A stretch of 64,000 nt of DNA from JANMZO01 sp031383405 (GTDB lineage: Bacteria; Actinomycetota; Acidimicrobiia; Acidimicrobiales; JANYDT01): positions 1-64,000 of the forward strand of contig JANMZO010000213.1 in assembly GCA_031383405.1 (NCBI GenBank). Reading direction: 5' to 3'. A model generated the notes under the pieces. That model did not search any database. It was not told the origin of the DNA and saw only the letters and a list, made by a program, of their open reading frames with translations. The position numbers were made by a program, and so were the translations under genes. Positions 1 to 8,613 of the stretch are shown here, piece by piece (the stretch's first letter is position 1; every line of letters begins with the position of its first letter).

Positions 1-45
1 GGTCTATCAGATGCCGATGAAATCCGAATGCTCAAACACGAGGTA

Positions 46-723
46 CTACTTGCCGGCAGCGACCCGAGCAGACAGTTCTTCGGCCATGGCCCAACCGAAC
101 GTAACGAGAACATCACCGTTTTCGCGGTTGAGGCTGGCGAAAAACGCCGAAACATCCGGCGAAATCGCTGCTGGCTTCAGCGTTTCGAAGTCAAGTAGAC
201 CATCCGGCGAGCCGTCGCCCGTGATAATGAACGCCCGATCGTCGACTCGGTGTTCGGCCCCGAACCGCTTGGCCAACCGGCGACTCCAAGCCCGCTCTTC
301 GCCCGATGTCCTGTGCCCGGGCGTAGGGACGATGTCGGCAAGACCTTTGAAAGCGGCAAACGCAGCCGCGTCCATCATCCTGGTACCAACGAGCACGTCT
401 TCATCAGGAAAGGCCAGCAAGGACCGACGGAGTTGGTCAGCGATCATCGTTTTCAGCGCGGCATCGCGCTTGGCGGTACGGCGCACTGAAGCCAGCCCAA
501 CGAGAAGTGACGGAGTTCCACCGATCCTCTCAAGTGTGCAGAATCCGAACGCCTGGAGCTTGCCACCTTCTCGAACCTGGGTAACGAGCACCCACAGATC
601 GCGTTGCTTGGAGATAAGACCAATCTCGAATCCGGCGGGACCCCCGGTGCACAAATCGGCCATATCCGTGAGTTCCGCATCTGATAGCGCCGTGCAATCC
701 TTCGTTTCGACATCCATACTCAT
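46..723 (-). CDS. Hypothetical protein
   Basis: I do not recognise this family. The product is about 225 residues of mixed soluble character with no signal peptide or membrane segment. The middle part (GGTPSLLVGLASVRRTAKRD, then repeated basic and hydrophobic stretches) is loosely reminiscent of a GNAT-like acyltransferase fold, but I see no convincing acetyl-CoA loop. I chose the ATG at 723 because a good ribosome site (GGAG about eight bases upstream) precedes it; an upstream in-frame ATG at 843 lacks one. It lies 126 bases downstream of the O-antigen-ligase-like gene on the same strand. Coding is credible from the ordinary composition and the ribosome site. Confidence 0.6.
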   Translation of the reverse strand: MSMDVETKDCTALSDAELTDMADLCTGGPAGFEIGLISKQRDLWVLVTQVREGGKLQAFGFCTLERIGGTPSLLVGLASVRRTAKRDAALKTMIADQLRRSLLAFPDEDVLVGTRMMDAAAFAAFKGLADIVPTPGHRTSGEERAWSRRLAKRFGAEHRVDDRAFIITGDGSPDGLLDFETLKPAAISPDVSAFFASLNRENGDVLVTFGWAMAEELSARVAAGK

Positions 724-849
724 CAACTTCACTCCTGCTCTGGGCCCCCCGGCCGGAAAGAGTTTATCGCAGTAACCCCGCTCTGTTGCCAAGTGGTCTC
801 CGTCGGGGCGTTGGAGCTCGAAACTGCAATAGTGGCAGGTCACCGACCC

Positions 850-2448
850 TCAACGTTGGGATTGCTGCCCGAAAGCCACCGACTCCGAAACCGGTCGAGT
901 TGGGGACCGCACCTCGCCGTCGGGTTCGGCCGGCTCAGTTTGCACATGCTGGTAGAGCGCCGCGCCCGCTCCGAGACCCACTCCACAGAGAATGAGCGCT
1001 GTCCAATCCTGGAGACCGATATCTGACCAACTCTGGACGAGATACGCAATCACGGCGCACACCGCCCAGTCGCCTGAACTTCGCCTTCGTGGATAGCGGC
1101 TTCGACGCCGGGCCCACACGGCGTAGTAGATCCCAACCGGAATCATCAGGTGGTACCCCGCGGCGCAAAACAGTCCCGTGAAGGCCCACAGTCCGAGAAA
1201 GCTGTTGTGCGGGATGTAGCGGTAGTTCTTGAAGCCGGTGAGCGTCACGTCGTAGGCGACTACCTTCTCGACATACGGGTGACCGAAGCCGACTCCGACG
1301 AGCGGACGAACACGAAGCATCTGAAGCAGGTTGTAGTTCTCGATGTCTCGCGTACTGCTGGAAGCATCGTCCTGCACGATAACGCTCTTGATCATTTGCA
1401 CCGGTTTGAACGCCAAAGACGGCGGAGCTGTGACCCCGGCGGCAACATACAGAGCTATCAGGGGCCACGTGAGGCTCAACACCTTGGCGACTTGGCGCTT
1501 TACAGGCCCGTGGGCCTGCACCATCAGGAACAGTATCGAAGCGGCCACAACCACCCAGACGGTGCGCCGGTTGTTGATCAGCATGCCGAAGAAGATGGGG
1601 AGGCCGACGATCACCATTCGATTTCGAGTCGCTTTGGACCGGTGCTCGAACCAGTCCGCCAGCAAGATCGCCACGCACACCGACCACAGCACGGTATCGG
1701 AGTGGGTGCTCACGTAGTCGGCTTTGAGGCCGAGAGGCCTCACCCGCAGAAAATAGTACGTGGACCCGTCGATGACCTTCAGCAAACCCGACGCGAGAAT
1801 CGCCAGCTTGACCGACCGGAAACACCGCTCCCGGGCCATCGCCACCGAGGAGATGAGCGCCACGATCGGCAGCATCAGCAAAGGCCTCACCTGCCACAGC
1901 ATGTTGGCGACGCTGCCGCCGGTTCCGATGCCGTACATGGTCCAGATCAGGATCACCGCGAGGCTGATCACGGTCGCTTGCGCGAAGGCCCTGGGTGGTC
2001 GCCGATCGACACCGCCGGTGTGGACATCGCTCAACTTGATGGTTGCGAGCGTCCGAAGAAGCAGAACGAAGATCACGATGTCTAGCGGCGAAAGCTTGAT
2101 CGGGAGGTTGTGGAACAGCAGTCTCCCGATCGGATCCAACAAGAAGCTGTATTTGCCTTCGTGTGGCGTTACCAGCGGGTTGTTGAGCCCGGTCGCCAGG
2201 AACACGATGATTGGCACAAGCGTGTCGAGCGGGAGCACGACAAGGGCCCAGAAGGCCACGATCGCGCCGACGAGCGCAACGGGAACGATGGGCATCTCGA
2301 AAATGATGGCGACGATGCTTGCGAACAAGACCAACCCGACCACAGCCGGAAGCTTGACCCGTCGCCAGAGCGTCGGGCGGCGGTGCCCGCCAGGCAGTCG
2401 GCCGACAGCTCCCGGTGACATTGTTTCGGGTTTAGCCAGAGCGAACAT
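850..2448 (-). CDS. O-antigen ligase / Wzy-type polymerase family membrane protein
   Basis: Polytopic membrane protein of 532 residues with about ten to twelve hydrophobic segments and short charged tails. The C-terminal half holds the Wzy_C-like pattern: NNRRTVWVV, a periplasmic stretch, VGVGFGHPY, then HNSFLGLWAFTG. The HNxxL motif and a preceding Arg-rich loop are typical of O-antigen ligases and polysaccharide polymerases, which transfer or polymerise undecaprenyl-linked glycans at the outer face of the membrane. In an actinomycete it more likely serves exopolysaccharide or wall-glycan assembly than LPS. Its ATG overlaps the stop of the upstream 63-codon gene by one base (TGATG), so the two are probably translationally coupled. 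The substrate cannot be told from sequence. Confidence 0.75.
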   Translation of the reverse strand: MFALAKPETMSPGAVGRLPGGHRRPTLWRRVKLPAVVGLVLFASIVAIIFEMPIVPVALVGAIVAFWALVVLPLDTLVPIIVFLATGLNNPLVTPHEGKYSFLLDPIGRLLFHNLPIKLSPLDIVIFVLLLRTLATIKLSDVHTGGVDRRPPRAFAQATVISLAVILIWTMYGIGTGGSVANMLWQVRPLLMLPIVALISSVAMARERCFRSVKLAILASGLLKVIDGSTYYFLRVRPLGLKADYVSTHSDTVLWSVCVAILLADWFEHRSKATRNRMVIVGLPIFFGMLINNRRTVWVVVAASILFLMVQAHGPVKRQVAKVLSLTWPLIALYVAAGVTAPPSLAFKPVQMIKSVIVQDDASSSTRDIENYNLLQMLRVRPLVGVGFGHPYVEKVVAYDVTLTGFKNYRYIPHNSFLGLWAFTGLFCAAGYHLMIPVGIYYAVWARRRSRYPRRRSSGDWAVCAVIAYLVQSWSDIGLQDWTALILCGVGLGAGAALYQHVQTEPAEPDGEVRSPTRPVSESVAFGQQSQR

Positions 2449-2639
2449 CAGGCCACTCTCGGGACGACGAACCGCAGAAGAAGATAGTAGACCGCGCAGA
2501 AGCCCAGATAGAAGGACACCGTTCGCTGCGGTCCCCTGGTATTCGGGCGACCGGCCATTCGGGTCGGCACGACGATCATGACGATGATGAGAGAGAGAAA
2601 GAGAAGATTTTTCATCCGGTCGTCACCGCCCAAAACCAT
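2448..2639 (-). CDS. Small two-segment membrane protein
   Basis: 63 codons, or 55 if the internal ATG at 2615 is used. It has two hydrophobic segments (NLLFLSLIIVMIVVP and VSFYLGFCAVYYLLLRFVV) separated by a basic Gly/Arg/Pro loop (GRPNTRGPQRT). The stop codon shares a base with the start of the O-antigen-ligase-like gene, which argues that it is a real gene translated with its neighbour. The segment order resembles the first two helices of polymerase/ligase proteins, so it may be a split-off N-terminal part or a small partner subunit. No family is recognised. Confidence 0.55.
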   Translation of the reverse strand: MVLGGDDRMKNLLFLSLIIVMIVVPTRMAGRPNTRGPQRTVSFYLGFCAVYYLLLRFVVPRVA

Positions 2640-2645
2640 CGACGT

Positions 2646-2673
2646 TCGATAACACCAGCTTGAGCCGGGTCAA
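2646..2673 (-). promoter_or_regulatory. Candidate promoter with leaderless start
   Basis: On minus, TTGACC (2668-2673), a 16-base spacer and TATCGA (2646-2651) end six bases before the ATG at 2639. This geometry would place the transcript start at or beside the ATG. The -35 matches the consensus at five of six positions. Prediction from sequence only. Confidence 0.4.
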
Positions 2674-2725
2674 TCTCAATCCGCAACGGATACCCATTCG
2701 AATTCCGCCGAGTCAACCGGACCGG

Positions 2726-5700
2726 TCAGGACACCAGCGAGTTCTCGCCGAGCAGAACCCGTATCTCGGCGAACAGGCGGGTACTCGGATCAACACGGAA
2801 TTCCCCGGGCAAGCGCAGGACCTGGTTGCCGAAGTGGACGAACACCTCCGAATCACCCGGATGACTGCGCAACGTTTCGCGCAACTCCCGGATACGGTCC
2901 GGTCGGATACCCACCTCTGGAAGCTGGATCCGGATCGGTGGACCGCTCCCCTCCACGTTGATTTCGAGACGCTTGATATCCATGGCTATGAGTTTCGGAA
3001 CATCGTCGCGGTCATCGACCCGGGCCCGCACCGACACCACGGCATCTTCGACCAAGTTGTATCCACATTCCTGCATGGTGCGGGGAAACACCATTACCTC
3101 GATCGACGCCTCAAGGTCTTCGAGCACGAATACGGCCATCATCTCACCCTTCTTCGTGTACTTCCGAGAAAGAGCGGTGACCACCCCCCCGACATTTTTC
3201 GTCGCGACGCCGTCGCGTCCTTCGGGCGCTCCGGTCGATGTTCCCGCCTTTGCTCCGAGTTCCCGGAGCTCGGAAATCGTGCAGTCGGTAACGCGTCGAA
3301 GCTGGGCCTGCGCGCCGAGGAGAGGGTGATCGCTGATGTAAAGGCCGAGCATTTCCTTTTCGAAGGCGAGCCTGGCCGTCTTCTCCCACTCGTGAGCCGG
3401 AATGGGGACCCGGGAATCGTCAAAGCCAACTCCGGCATCGGTGGGTGAAGAATCGGCGAAGGAACCGAACAGCGACATGACACCGGATTCCGCCTCGCGG
3501 CGACGGGCGACCACCCGGTCGATGATCTGCTCGAATACGTCCATCAGTCCGCGACGGGAGTGCCCCATCGAATCGAAACCGCCACCTTTGATCAGCGATT
3601 CAATCGAGCGCTTGTTCAGCACGCTGAGATCGACCCGGCTGCAGAAGTCATAGAAGTCGAGGTAGGACCCGTTTGCATCGCGCTCAGCCACGATGTGGCC
3701 AACGAGTGCCTCTCCGACATTGCGAACCGCGGCCATACCAAAACGAATGACAGGTTTGCGCTCGAGGTCGGCCGATGCGAACTCGCTCAGACTTGCGTTT
3801 ACGTCAGCGACGAATACCTTGATGCCCATGTTGCGACACTCGCCGAGATAGACCGCCGTCTTGTCTTTGTCGTCCTTGACGCTCGTCAGGAGCGCTGCCA
3901 GATATTCACCCGGATAGTTTGCCTTCAGGTAGGCGGTCTGGTAGCTCACGTAGCCGTACCCGAAGCTATGGCTCTTGTTGAACGCGTAGTCGGCGAATGG
4001 TTCGATAATGTCGAAGATCTTTGTCCCGAGGGCTGATCCATAACCCGTGGCTTCGCAGCCCTGGACGAACTTGCTGCGTTCCTGCGCCATGATTTCGCGG
4101 ACCTTCTTGCCCGCCGCCTTGCGGAGGTTGTCCGCTTCCGACAGCGAGTAACCGGCGAATTTCTGCGCCACCCGCATCATGGATTCCTGATAGATCATCA
4201 GGCCCTGCGTGTCGCCGAGCAGTTCCTCGGCATCGGGGTGGAAGTACTCGATCGGCTTCCGGCCGTTTTTTCGATCCGCGTAGTCGTTGTGCATATTGGC
4301 TGCCATCGGCCCCGGCCGATACAGCGCCACGAGAGCCGCCACGTCGTTGAAGGTGGTCGGACCGAGGGAGCGCATCAGGGTCCGCATCGCCCCGCCTTCG
4401 AGTTGAAACACGCCGATCGACTCGCCCCTGCGCAGCATCTCAAACGTCTTCTCATCTTCGAGATTGACGTTGTCGATGTCCAACTCGACGCCCTTGTTGG
4501 CCTTGATCAATTTGAGGGCCCGATCGATCACACTCAGGTTTCGAAGGCCGAGGAAGTCCATTTTCAGAAGACCGAGTTCCTCGACACCGTGCATCTCGTA
4601 TTGCGTGACGATCGGCGCGTCTTCGGGCTTTCCTCCGGGCTCGGGCTTGCGTTGGATCGGTAGGTACTCGGTCAACGCCTGCCTGGTGATCACCACAGCC
4701 GCGGCGTGGATGCCGTCACCGCGTCGCAGACCCTCAAGACCCTTTGCTACATCAACCACCTTCTTCACATCGGGGTCGGTGTCGTACATGCTTCGAAGCT
4801 CGGTGGCCATCTTGTAGCCGTCTTCGAATTTTGGGTGTGGTTCCAAGCACGCGTAAAGCGGGGTATCGCGACCCATCACCAGGGGGGGCATCGCCTTGGC
4901 GACACGGTCACCGAGACCGTAGGGATACCCGAGGACCCGTCCGGCATCGCGGACAGCGGCCCGGGCCTTGATTGTGGAGAACGTGACGATCTGGGCGACG
5001 TGGTCCCATCCGTAACGGTCGCTCGCGTACTTGATCATGTCGGACCGGTACCGCTCGTCGAAGTCCATGTCGATGTCGGGCATTTGCTTGCGGCCCGGAT
5101 TGAGGAAACGTTCGAATAGAAGGTCGTACTTGATCGGGTCGAGGTCAACGATCCGCAAGCAATAGCTGACCGCGCTGCCGGCCGCGCTGCCTCGGCCGGG
5201 CCCAACCCGTATCCCGTTATCACGGGCGTACTTGATAAGGTCCCATACGACCAGGAAGTACGCGGGAAAGCCCATCTCGGCGATGACGCCCAGTTCGAAA
5301 TCGATTCGTTCCCGGGTGCGGTCGTCGAGGAGGTCGCCCCACCGTTGACGCGCGCCTTCATACACGAGATGACGAAGGTAGTCGCGGTCGTTCTCGAAGC
5401 CTTCGGGTAGCGGGAACTCGGGGAGCTCAGTGCGGCCGAACTCAATCTCGACATCTGCACGCTCGGCCACCCAGAGCGTGTTGTCGCACGCGCTTTCCCA
5501 GTGCCGAAAGAGGTCACGCATTTCCGAGGCCGACTTGAGGTAGTGCTGATCGCCGTGGAACTTGAAGCGCTTCGGATCGGAGATCAATGCACCCGTCTGT
5601 ACACATAACAATGCGTCGTGGGCCAGGTGGTCTTCGCGGTGTGTGTAATGCGAGTCGTTGGTGGCCAGCAGAGGTGCCTTGAGTTTGCGGGCAATTTCGA

Positions 5701-6307
5701 TGAGCTGCGGGTTGGTCTGTTGTTGGGCTGGAATTCCCTGATCTTGAATCTCGACGAACAGGTTGTCGCGTCCGAAGATCTCCTGCAGTCGAGCGGCCCG
5801 TGAAAGCGCAAGCCCTTCGTCGCCCGCCAGAAGCGCCTGAAGCACCACGCCACCAAGACAGCCGGTGGTGGCGATAATACCCTCGTGCAACTCGCTGAGG
5901 AGCTCCCAATCGAGACGCGGCTTGTAGTAGTAGCCCTCAAGATACGCCCGACTCGAAAGCTTCATGAGGTTGCTGTAGCCGGTATTGGTCTCGGCCAGGA
6001 GCGTCAAGTGGTAGTAGAGCTTTTCACCTTCTCCCTGGTCACCGTCGTCGAGCCGCCCGCGCCGGACCGGGCGCTCGTAACGCGATTCCGCCGCCATATA
6101 GGCCTCGGTACCAATGATTGGTTTGATGCCCTGCTTCTGGCAGGCTTTGTAGAAGTCGAGAACGCCGTACATGTTGCCGTGGTCGGTAATCCCGACGGCG
6201 GGTTGTCCGTCGGCGCGCGCTGCAGCAACGACCTCGTCGACGCGGGCGGCACCGTCGAGCATTGAGTACTCGGTATGGAGGTGGAGATGGGTGAAGGAGG
6301 CACTCAT
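2726..6307 (-). CDS. dnaE: DNA polymerase III alpha subunit
   Basis: 1193 residues, the normal length for DnaE1, the replicative polymerase catalytic subunit. The N-terminal PHP domain starts THLHLHTEYSMLDGA at about residue 6. The palm domain carries GPGRGSAAGS (369-378) and the catalytic PDIDMDFDE (410-418, Asp411/Asp413), followed by KMDFLGLRNLSV with the third acidic residue. Helix-hairpin-helix and OB-fold regions follow (VGGVVTALSRKYTKKGEMMA near residue 1030). It is DnaE1-like rather than the imuB-associated DnaE2, because there is no imuA/imuB neighbour. The start is fixed by family alignment; no Shine-Dalgarno sequence is visible, and a 4 x 15-base repeat begins nine bases upstream. 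Confidence 0.97.
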   Translation of the reverse strand: MSASFTHLHLHTEYSMLDGAARVDEVVAAARADGQPAVGITDHGNMYGVLDFYKACQKQGIKPIIGTEAYMAAESRYERPVRRGRLDDGDQGEGEKLYYHLTLLAETNTGYSNLMKLSSRAYLEGYYYKPRLDWELLSELHEGIIATTGCLGGVVLQALLAGDEGLALSRAARLQEIFGRDNLFVEIQDQGIPAQQQTNPQLIEIARKLKAPLLATNDSHYTHREDHLAHDALLCVQTGALISDPKRFKFHGDQHYLKSASEMRDLFRHWESACDNTLWVAERADVEIEFGRTELPEFPLPEGFENDRDYLRHLVYEGARQRWGDLLDDRTRERIDFELGVIAEMGFPAYFLVVWDLIKYARDNGIRVGPGRGSAAGSAVSYCLRIVDLDPIKYDLLFERFLNPGRKQMPDIDMDFDERYRSDMIKYASDRYGWDHVAQIVTFSTIKARAAVRDAGRVLGYPYGLGDRVAKAMPPLVMGRDTPLYACLEPHPKFEDGYKMATELRSMYDTDPDVKKVVDVAKGLEGLRRGDGIHAAAVVITRQALTEYLPIQRKPEPGGKPEDAPIVTQYEMHGVEELGLLKMDFLGLRNLSVIDRALKLIKANKGVELDIDNVNLEDEKTFEMLRRGESIGVFQLEGGAMRTLMRSLGPTTFNDVAALVALYRPGPMAANMHNDYADRKNGRKPIEYFHPDAEELLGDTQGLMIYQESMMRVAQKFAGYSLSEADNLRKAAGKKVREIMAQERSKFVQGCEATGYGSALGTKIFDIIEPFADYAFNKSHSFGYGYVSYQTAYLKANYPGEYLAALLTSVKDDKDKTAVYLGECRNMGIKVFVADVNASLSEFASADLERKPVIRFGMAAVRNVGEALVGHIVAERDANGSYLDFYDFCSRVDLSVLNKRSIESLIKGGGFDSMGHSRRGLMDVFEQIIDRVVARRREAESGVMSLFGSFADSSPTDAGVGFDDSRVPIPAHEWEKTARLAFEKEMLGLYISDHPLLGAQAQLRRVTDCTISELRELGAKAGTSTGAPEGRDGVATKNVGGVVTALSRKYTKKGEMMAVFVLEDLEASIEVMVFPRTMQECGYNLVEDAVVSVRARVDDRDDVPKLIAMDIKRLEINVEGSGPPIRIQLPEVGIRPDRIRELRETLRSHPGDSEVFVHFGNQVLRLPGEFRVDPSTRLFAEIRVLLGENSLVS

Positions 6308-6315
6308 GAGGGGGC

Positions 6316-6375
6316 TGGCACCGACAGGGATGGCACCGACAGGGATGGCACCGACCGGGATGGCAACGACCGGTC
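6316..6375 (-). repeat. 4 x 15-base tandem repeat in the dnaE leader
   Basis: Four consecutive 15-base units of the form tggcaccgacaggga (plus strand) at 6316, 6331, 6346 and 6361. The first two are identical, the third differs by one base and the fourth by a few. The array ends nine bases before the dnaE ATG, so it occupies the 5' leader or promoter between bpa and dnaE. Confidence 0.9.
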
Positions 6376-6431
6376 AAGACCGCCGGTGAACCGGTGAACG
6401 GCATGCACGTGAACAGGCGAGCAGCAGCCCA

Positions 6432-7037
6432 TCAGAGATACGTGCCCCCGCCCACACGTTGGGAGCCCGCTTGCTGGCTGTCACCCGGCCCCACCAACAT
6501 CTGTTCGGATGGAGACCCCGGGGGCAGCCCCCGCTGACGCATTCCCTGCAACTGGGCCTGGGCGGCCAACTGCTGGGCGTACAGCGTGGCCTGGATGCCG
6601 TGAAATAGTCCCTCGAGCCATCCGACGAGCTGAGCTTGGGCGATGCGCAGTTCCGACTCACTCGGCACCTCGTCATCGGCGAACGGAAGCGCGAGCCCTT
6701 CGAGCTCGGTGCGCAGATCGCCCGAAAGGCTGGATCCGAGTTCCTTCAGTGACCTTTCGTAGATCTCCCGCAACCGTGAACGGCTGCGTTCGTCGAGCGG
6801 AGCCTGGCGCACCTCTTCGAGGAGCTGCTTGATCATCGAACCGATCCGCATCACCTTGCCGGGTTCGGAAACGGTTTCTTCGACCTCAGTCGCCCGGGTC
6901 GGCGGGGGTACTTCAGCTCCCGGACCCGAAACGACCACGACCTCTGACTCCTCGTTTGACTCGTTTGACTCGTTTAACTCGTTGGACTCGTTGGACTCGT
7001 TGGACTCGTTGCCCGCTGAGGTGGCTGCTTTCGACAT
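6432..7037 (-). CDS. bpa: Bacterial proteasome activator (DUF2587)
   Basis: Homologue of the ATP-independent ring-shaped activator Bpa/PafE, which opens the 20S proteasome gate in actinomycetes. The helical core is recognisable from ELRIAQAQLVGWLEGLFHGI and GDLRTELEGLALPF. The protein ends in GGTYL, matching the C-terminal Tyr-containing tail that docks into the alpha ring. Upstream of the core is an acidic Asn-Glu-Ser repeat of about 20 residues encoded by a 9-base tandem repeat, then a Pro-rich linker. ATG 7037 is preferred, giving about 201 residues; an in-frame ATG six codons earlier is possible. It implies a proteasome elsewhere in the genome; no pafA, prc or mpa genes are in this window. 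Confidence 0.9.
   Translation of the reverse strand: MSKAATSAGNESNESNESNELNESNESNEESEVVVVSGPGAEVPPPTRATEVEETVSEPGKVMRIGSMIKQLLEEVRQAPLDERSRSRLREIYERSLKELGSSLSGDLRTELEGLALPFADDEVPSESELRIAQAQLVGWLEGLFHGIQATLYAQQLAAQAQLQGMRQRGLPPGSPSEQMLVGPGDSQQAGSQRVGGGTYL
6951..7013 (-). repeat. 9-base tandem repeat inside bpa
   Basis: About seven copies of ctcgttgga / ctcgtttga (plus strand), in frame, encoding the Asn-Glu-Ser repeat near the N terminus of Bpa. Copies fall into two variants (ttt and ttg), as if two expansions occurred. Confidence 0.9.
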
Positions 7038-7189
7038 GCTCCGATCATGCCCCAAGAATGGCTATTTGCCCGCGCGCCCTCCCACCGAACGGTGGCCGTA
7101 TCCCATCACAACCCCTGGACAGCATCGTTTGGGTCGCCTGAACCCGGAACCGCAGATCCTGTTGAACGGCGTAGGACACGAGATACCAG

Positions 7190-7195
7190 TACGCT
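7190..7195 (+). promoter_or_regulatory. Candidate -10 element, leaderless rrf2 transcript
   Basis: TACGCT followed by six bases and then the ATG at 7202. No Shine-Dalgarno sequence lies before the ATG. This spacing is that of leaderless genes in actinomycetes. No clear -35 is visible. Confidence 0.4.
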
Positions 7196-7201
7196 CGTGC
7201 T

Positions 7202-7663
7202 ATGCGAGTGAGCACACGCGGAGACTACGCCTGCAGGGCGTTGCTCTCGTTGGCCTTACATGCAGAAGCCGTCGGTCCTCAGAGTGTGAAGGACATCGCC
7301 ACCCGGACCGCGCTCCCCCAGCCCTACCTGGAGCAGATTCTCCTTGCGTTGAAAGGGGCCGGTCTTGTCCGGTCCAAGCGAGGAGTCGGCGGGGGCTATG
7401 TGCTGTCGCGGGACCCGGAAACAATCACCCTCGCCGAGATCGTAAGCGCCGTCGACGGACCGATAGTGCTCGGGGACTTCGGACTCCCTCACGAAAACGG
7501 GGCCTGCGACCACGAAGGACAGTGCGTACTCCTCGCGGTTTGGGCCGACGTCGGCGGACATATGCGAGACCACCTTTCGGCCCACTCGCTCGCCGAGATG
7601 GTCAGCCGGGCCAAAGGCGTCGTGCCATCGGCGACACGCGTCCCCGATCACGAAAACGCCTAG
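7202..7663 (+). CDS. Rrf2 family transcriptional regulator
   Basis: 153 residues with an N-terminal winged helix typical of Rrf2/IscR/NsrR (MRVSTRGDYACRALLSLALH, LPQPYLEQILLALKGAGLV, then RSKRGVGGGYVLSR as the wing). Members sense iron-sulfur clusters, nitric oxide or cysteine. The cluster-binding loop has Cys102 and Cys108 in C-x5-C spacing, but the expected third cysteine position is Trp114, so a canonical three-Cys [2Fe-2S] site is incomplete. Cys11 is also present. It is a single gene, convergent with rluD and divergent from bpa, with no isc/suf genes nearby. Target genes are unknown. Confidence 0.88.
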   Translation: MRVSTRGDYACRALLSLALHAEAVGPQSVKDIATRTALPQPYLEQILLALKGAGLVRSKRGVGGGYVLSRDPETITLAEIVSAVDGPIVLGDFGLPHENGACDHEGQCVLLAVWADVGGHMRDHLSAHSLAEMVSRAKGVVPSATRVPDHENA

Positions 7664-7680
7664 CGCTTCCCGCCGGGGCG

Positions 7681-8613
7681 TCAGGAAAGCCCAGCCACTA
7701 CCGCGGCAAGGTCAGCGGGAATCGGGGAGGAGAACGACATGCGTTCTCCCGAGAGAGGGTGGGTGAAAGCCAAGGAGAACGCATGGAGCCATGGCCGTGG
7801 GGACGCAATGGTGTTGCTCCGCGAGCCACCGTAGCGGCCATCGCCGATAACCGGATGGCCGATGGCCGTCAGGTGCACACGGATCTGATGCGTGCGTCCA
7901 GTTTCGAGCCAACATTCCACAAGCGTGCACGGGTCGGGCTGCTCAAAGGCCCGCATGACGGAGTACCGGGTCCGAGCTTCCCGGCCGTGGGTGTTGATCG
8001 TCATTCGTGTCGGGTCACTGTCGCTACGACCGACCGGTGCGTCGATGAGCCCGCTGCTCGAAGTGAACCGGCCCCAGGCCAGCGCCTGATAATGCCGTGA
8101 TACCGACCGAGACTTGAGCTGCTCGATCAGATTTTCGACAGCTCGCGGATGACGAGCGACCATCAGCAGACCGGACGTGCCCTTGTCAAGGCGATGGACA
8201 ATTCCGGGGCGGTCGGCCTGATCGCCGTGTGCCATCTCGAGGAGTTCGGGAAAGCGGGCTATCAATCCGTGGACAAGCGTGCCGGTCTGGTTTCCGGACC
8301 CGGGATGAACAACCAACCCCGCGGGTTTGTCGATGACGATGACGTCGTCGTCGACGTAGACGATTGGAACATCGACCGATGGTTCGCCGATGAGCCCGGC
8401 CGCCGCGTCGGCCCGGGTGACGTGAACGACGATCTCATCACCCAGCTTGACCCGCTTACTTCGCTGCGTCACAACAGCCCCATTCACCCACACTGCTCCG
8501 ACATCGACATGCTGCCCCGCTTCCGCCCGGGCCAGATCACCGACGATCGCGACGACTCGGTCGAGTCGTTGGCCGGCCAGTGCGTCCGGAACAAGATCAC
8601 TGCGTTCAATCAT
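7681..8613 (-). CDS. rluD: RluA/RluD family pseudouridine synthase
   Basis: 310 residues. An N-terminal S4 RNA-binding domain (LDRVVAIVGDLARAEAGQHV region) precedes a catalytic domain with GIVHRLDKGTSGLLMVA, whose Asp is the nucleophile, and a C-terminal HQIRVHLTAIGHPVIGD motif. The enzyme isomerises uridines in 23S rRNA; position specificity is not assignable here. Its ATG overlaps the lspA stop by four bases (ATGA), the usual actinomycete lspA-rluD pair. Confidence 0.92.
   Translation of the reverse strand: MIERSDLVPDALAGQRLDRVVAIVGDLARAEAGQHVDVGAVWVNGAVVTQRSKRVKLGDEIVVHVTRADAAAGLIGEPSVDVPIVYVDDDVIVIDKPAGLVVHPGSGNQTGTLVHGLIARFPELLEMAHGDQADRPGIVHRLDKGTSGLLMVARHPRAVENLIEQLKSRSVSRHYQALAWGRFTSSSGLIDAPVGRSDSDPTRMTINTHGREARTRYSVMRAFEQPDPCTLVECWLETGRTHQIRVHLTAIGHPVIGDGRYGGSRSNTIASPRPWLHAFSLAFTHPLSGERMSFSSPIPADLAAVVAGLS

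Noticed and set aside
1150..2085. Plus-strand frame of 311 codons opposite the O-antigen-ligase-like gene
   Set aside because: It is His/Gln/Asp-rich shadow sequence without domain similarity, while the minus-strand gene has clear membrane topology and family motifs.
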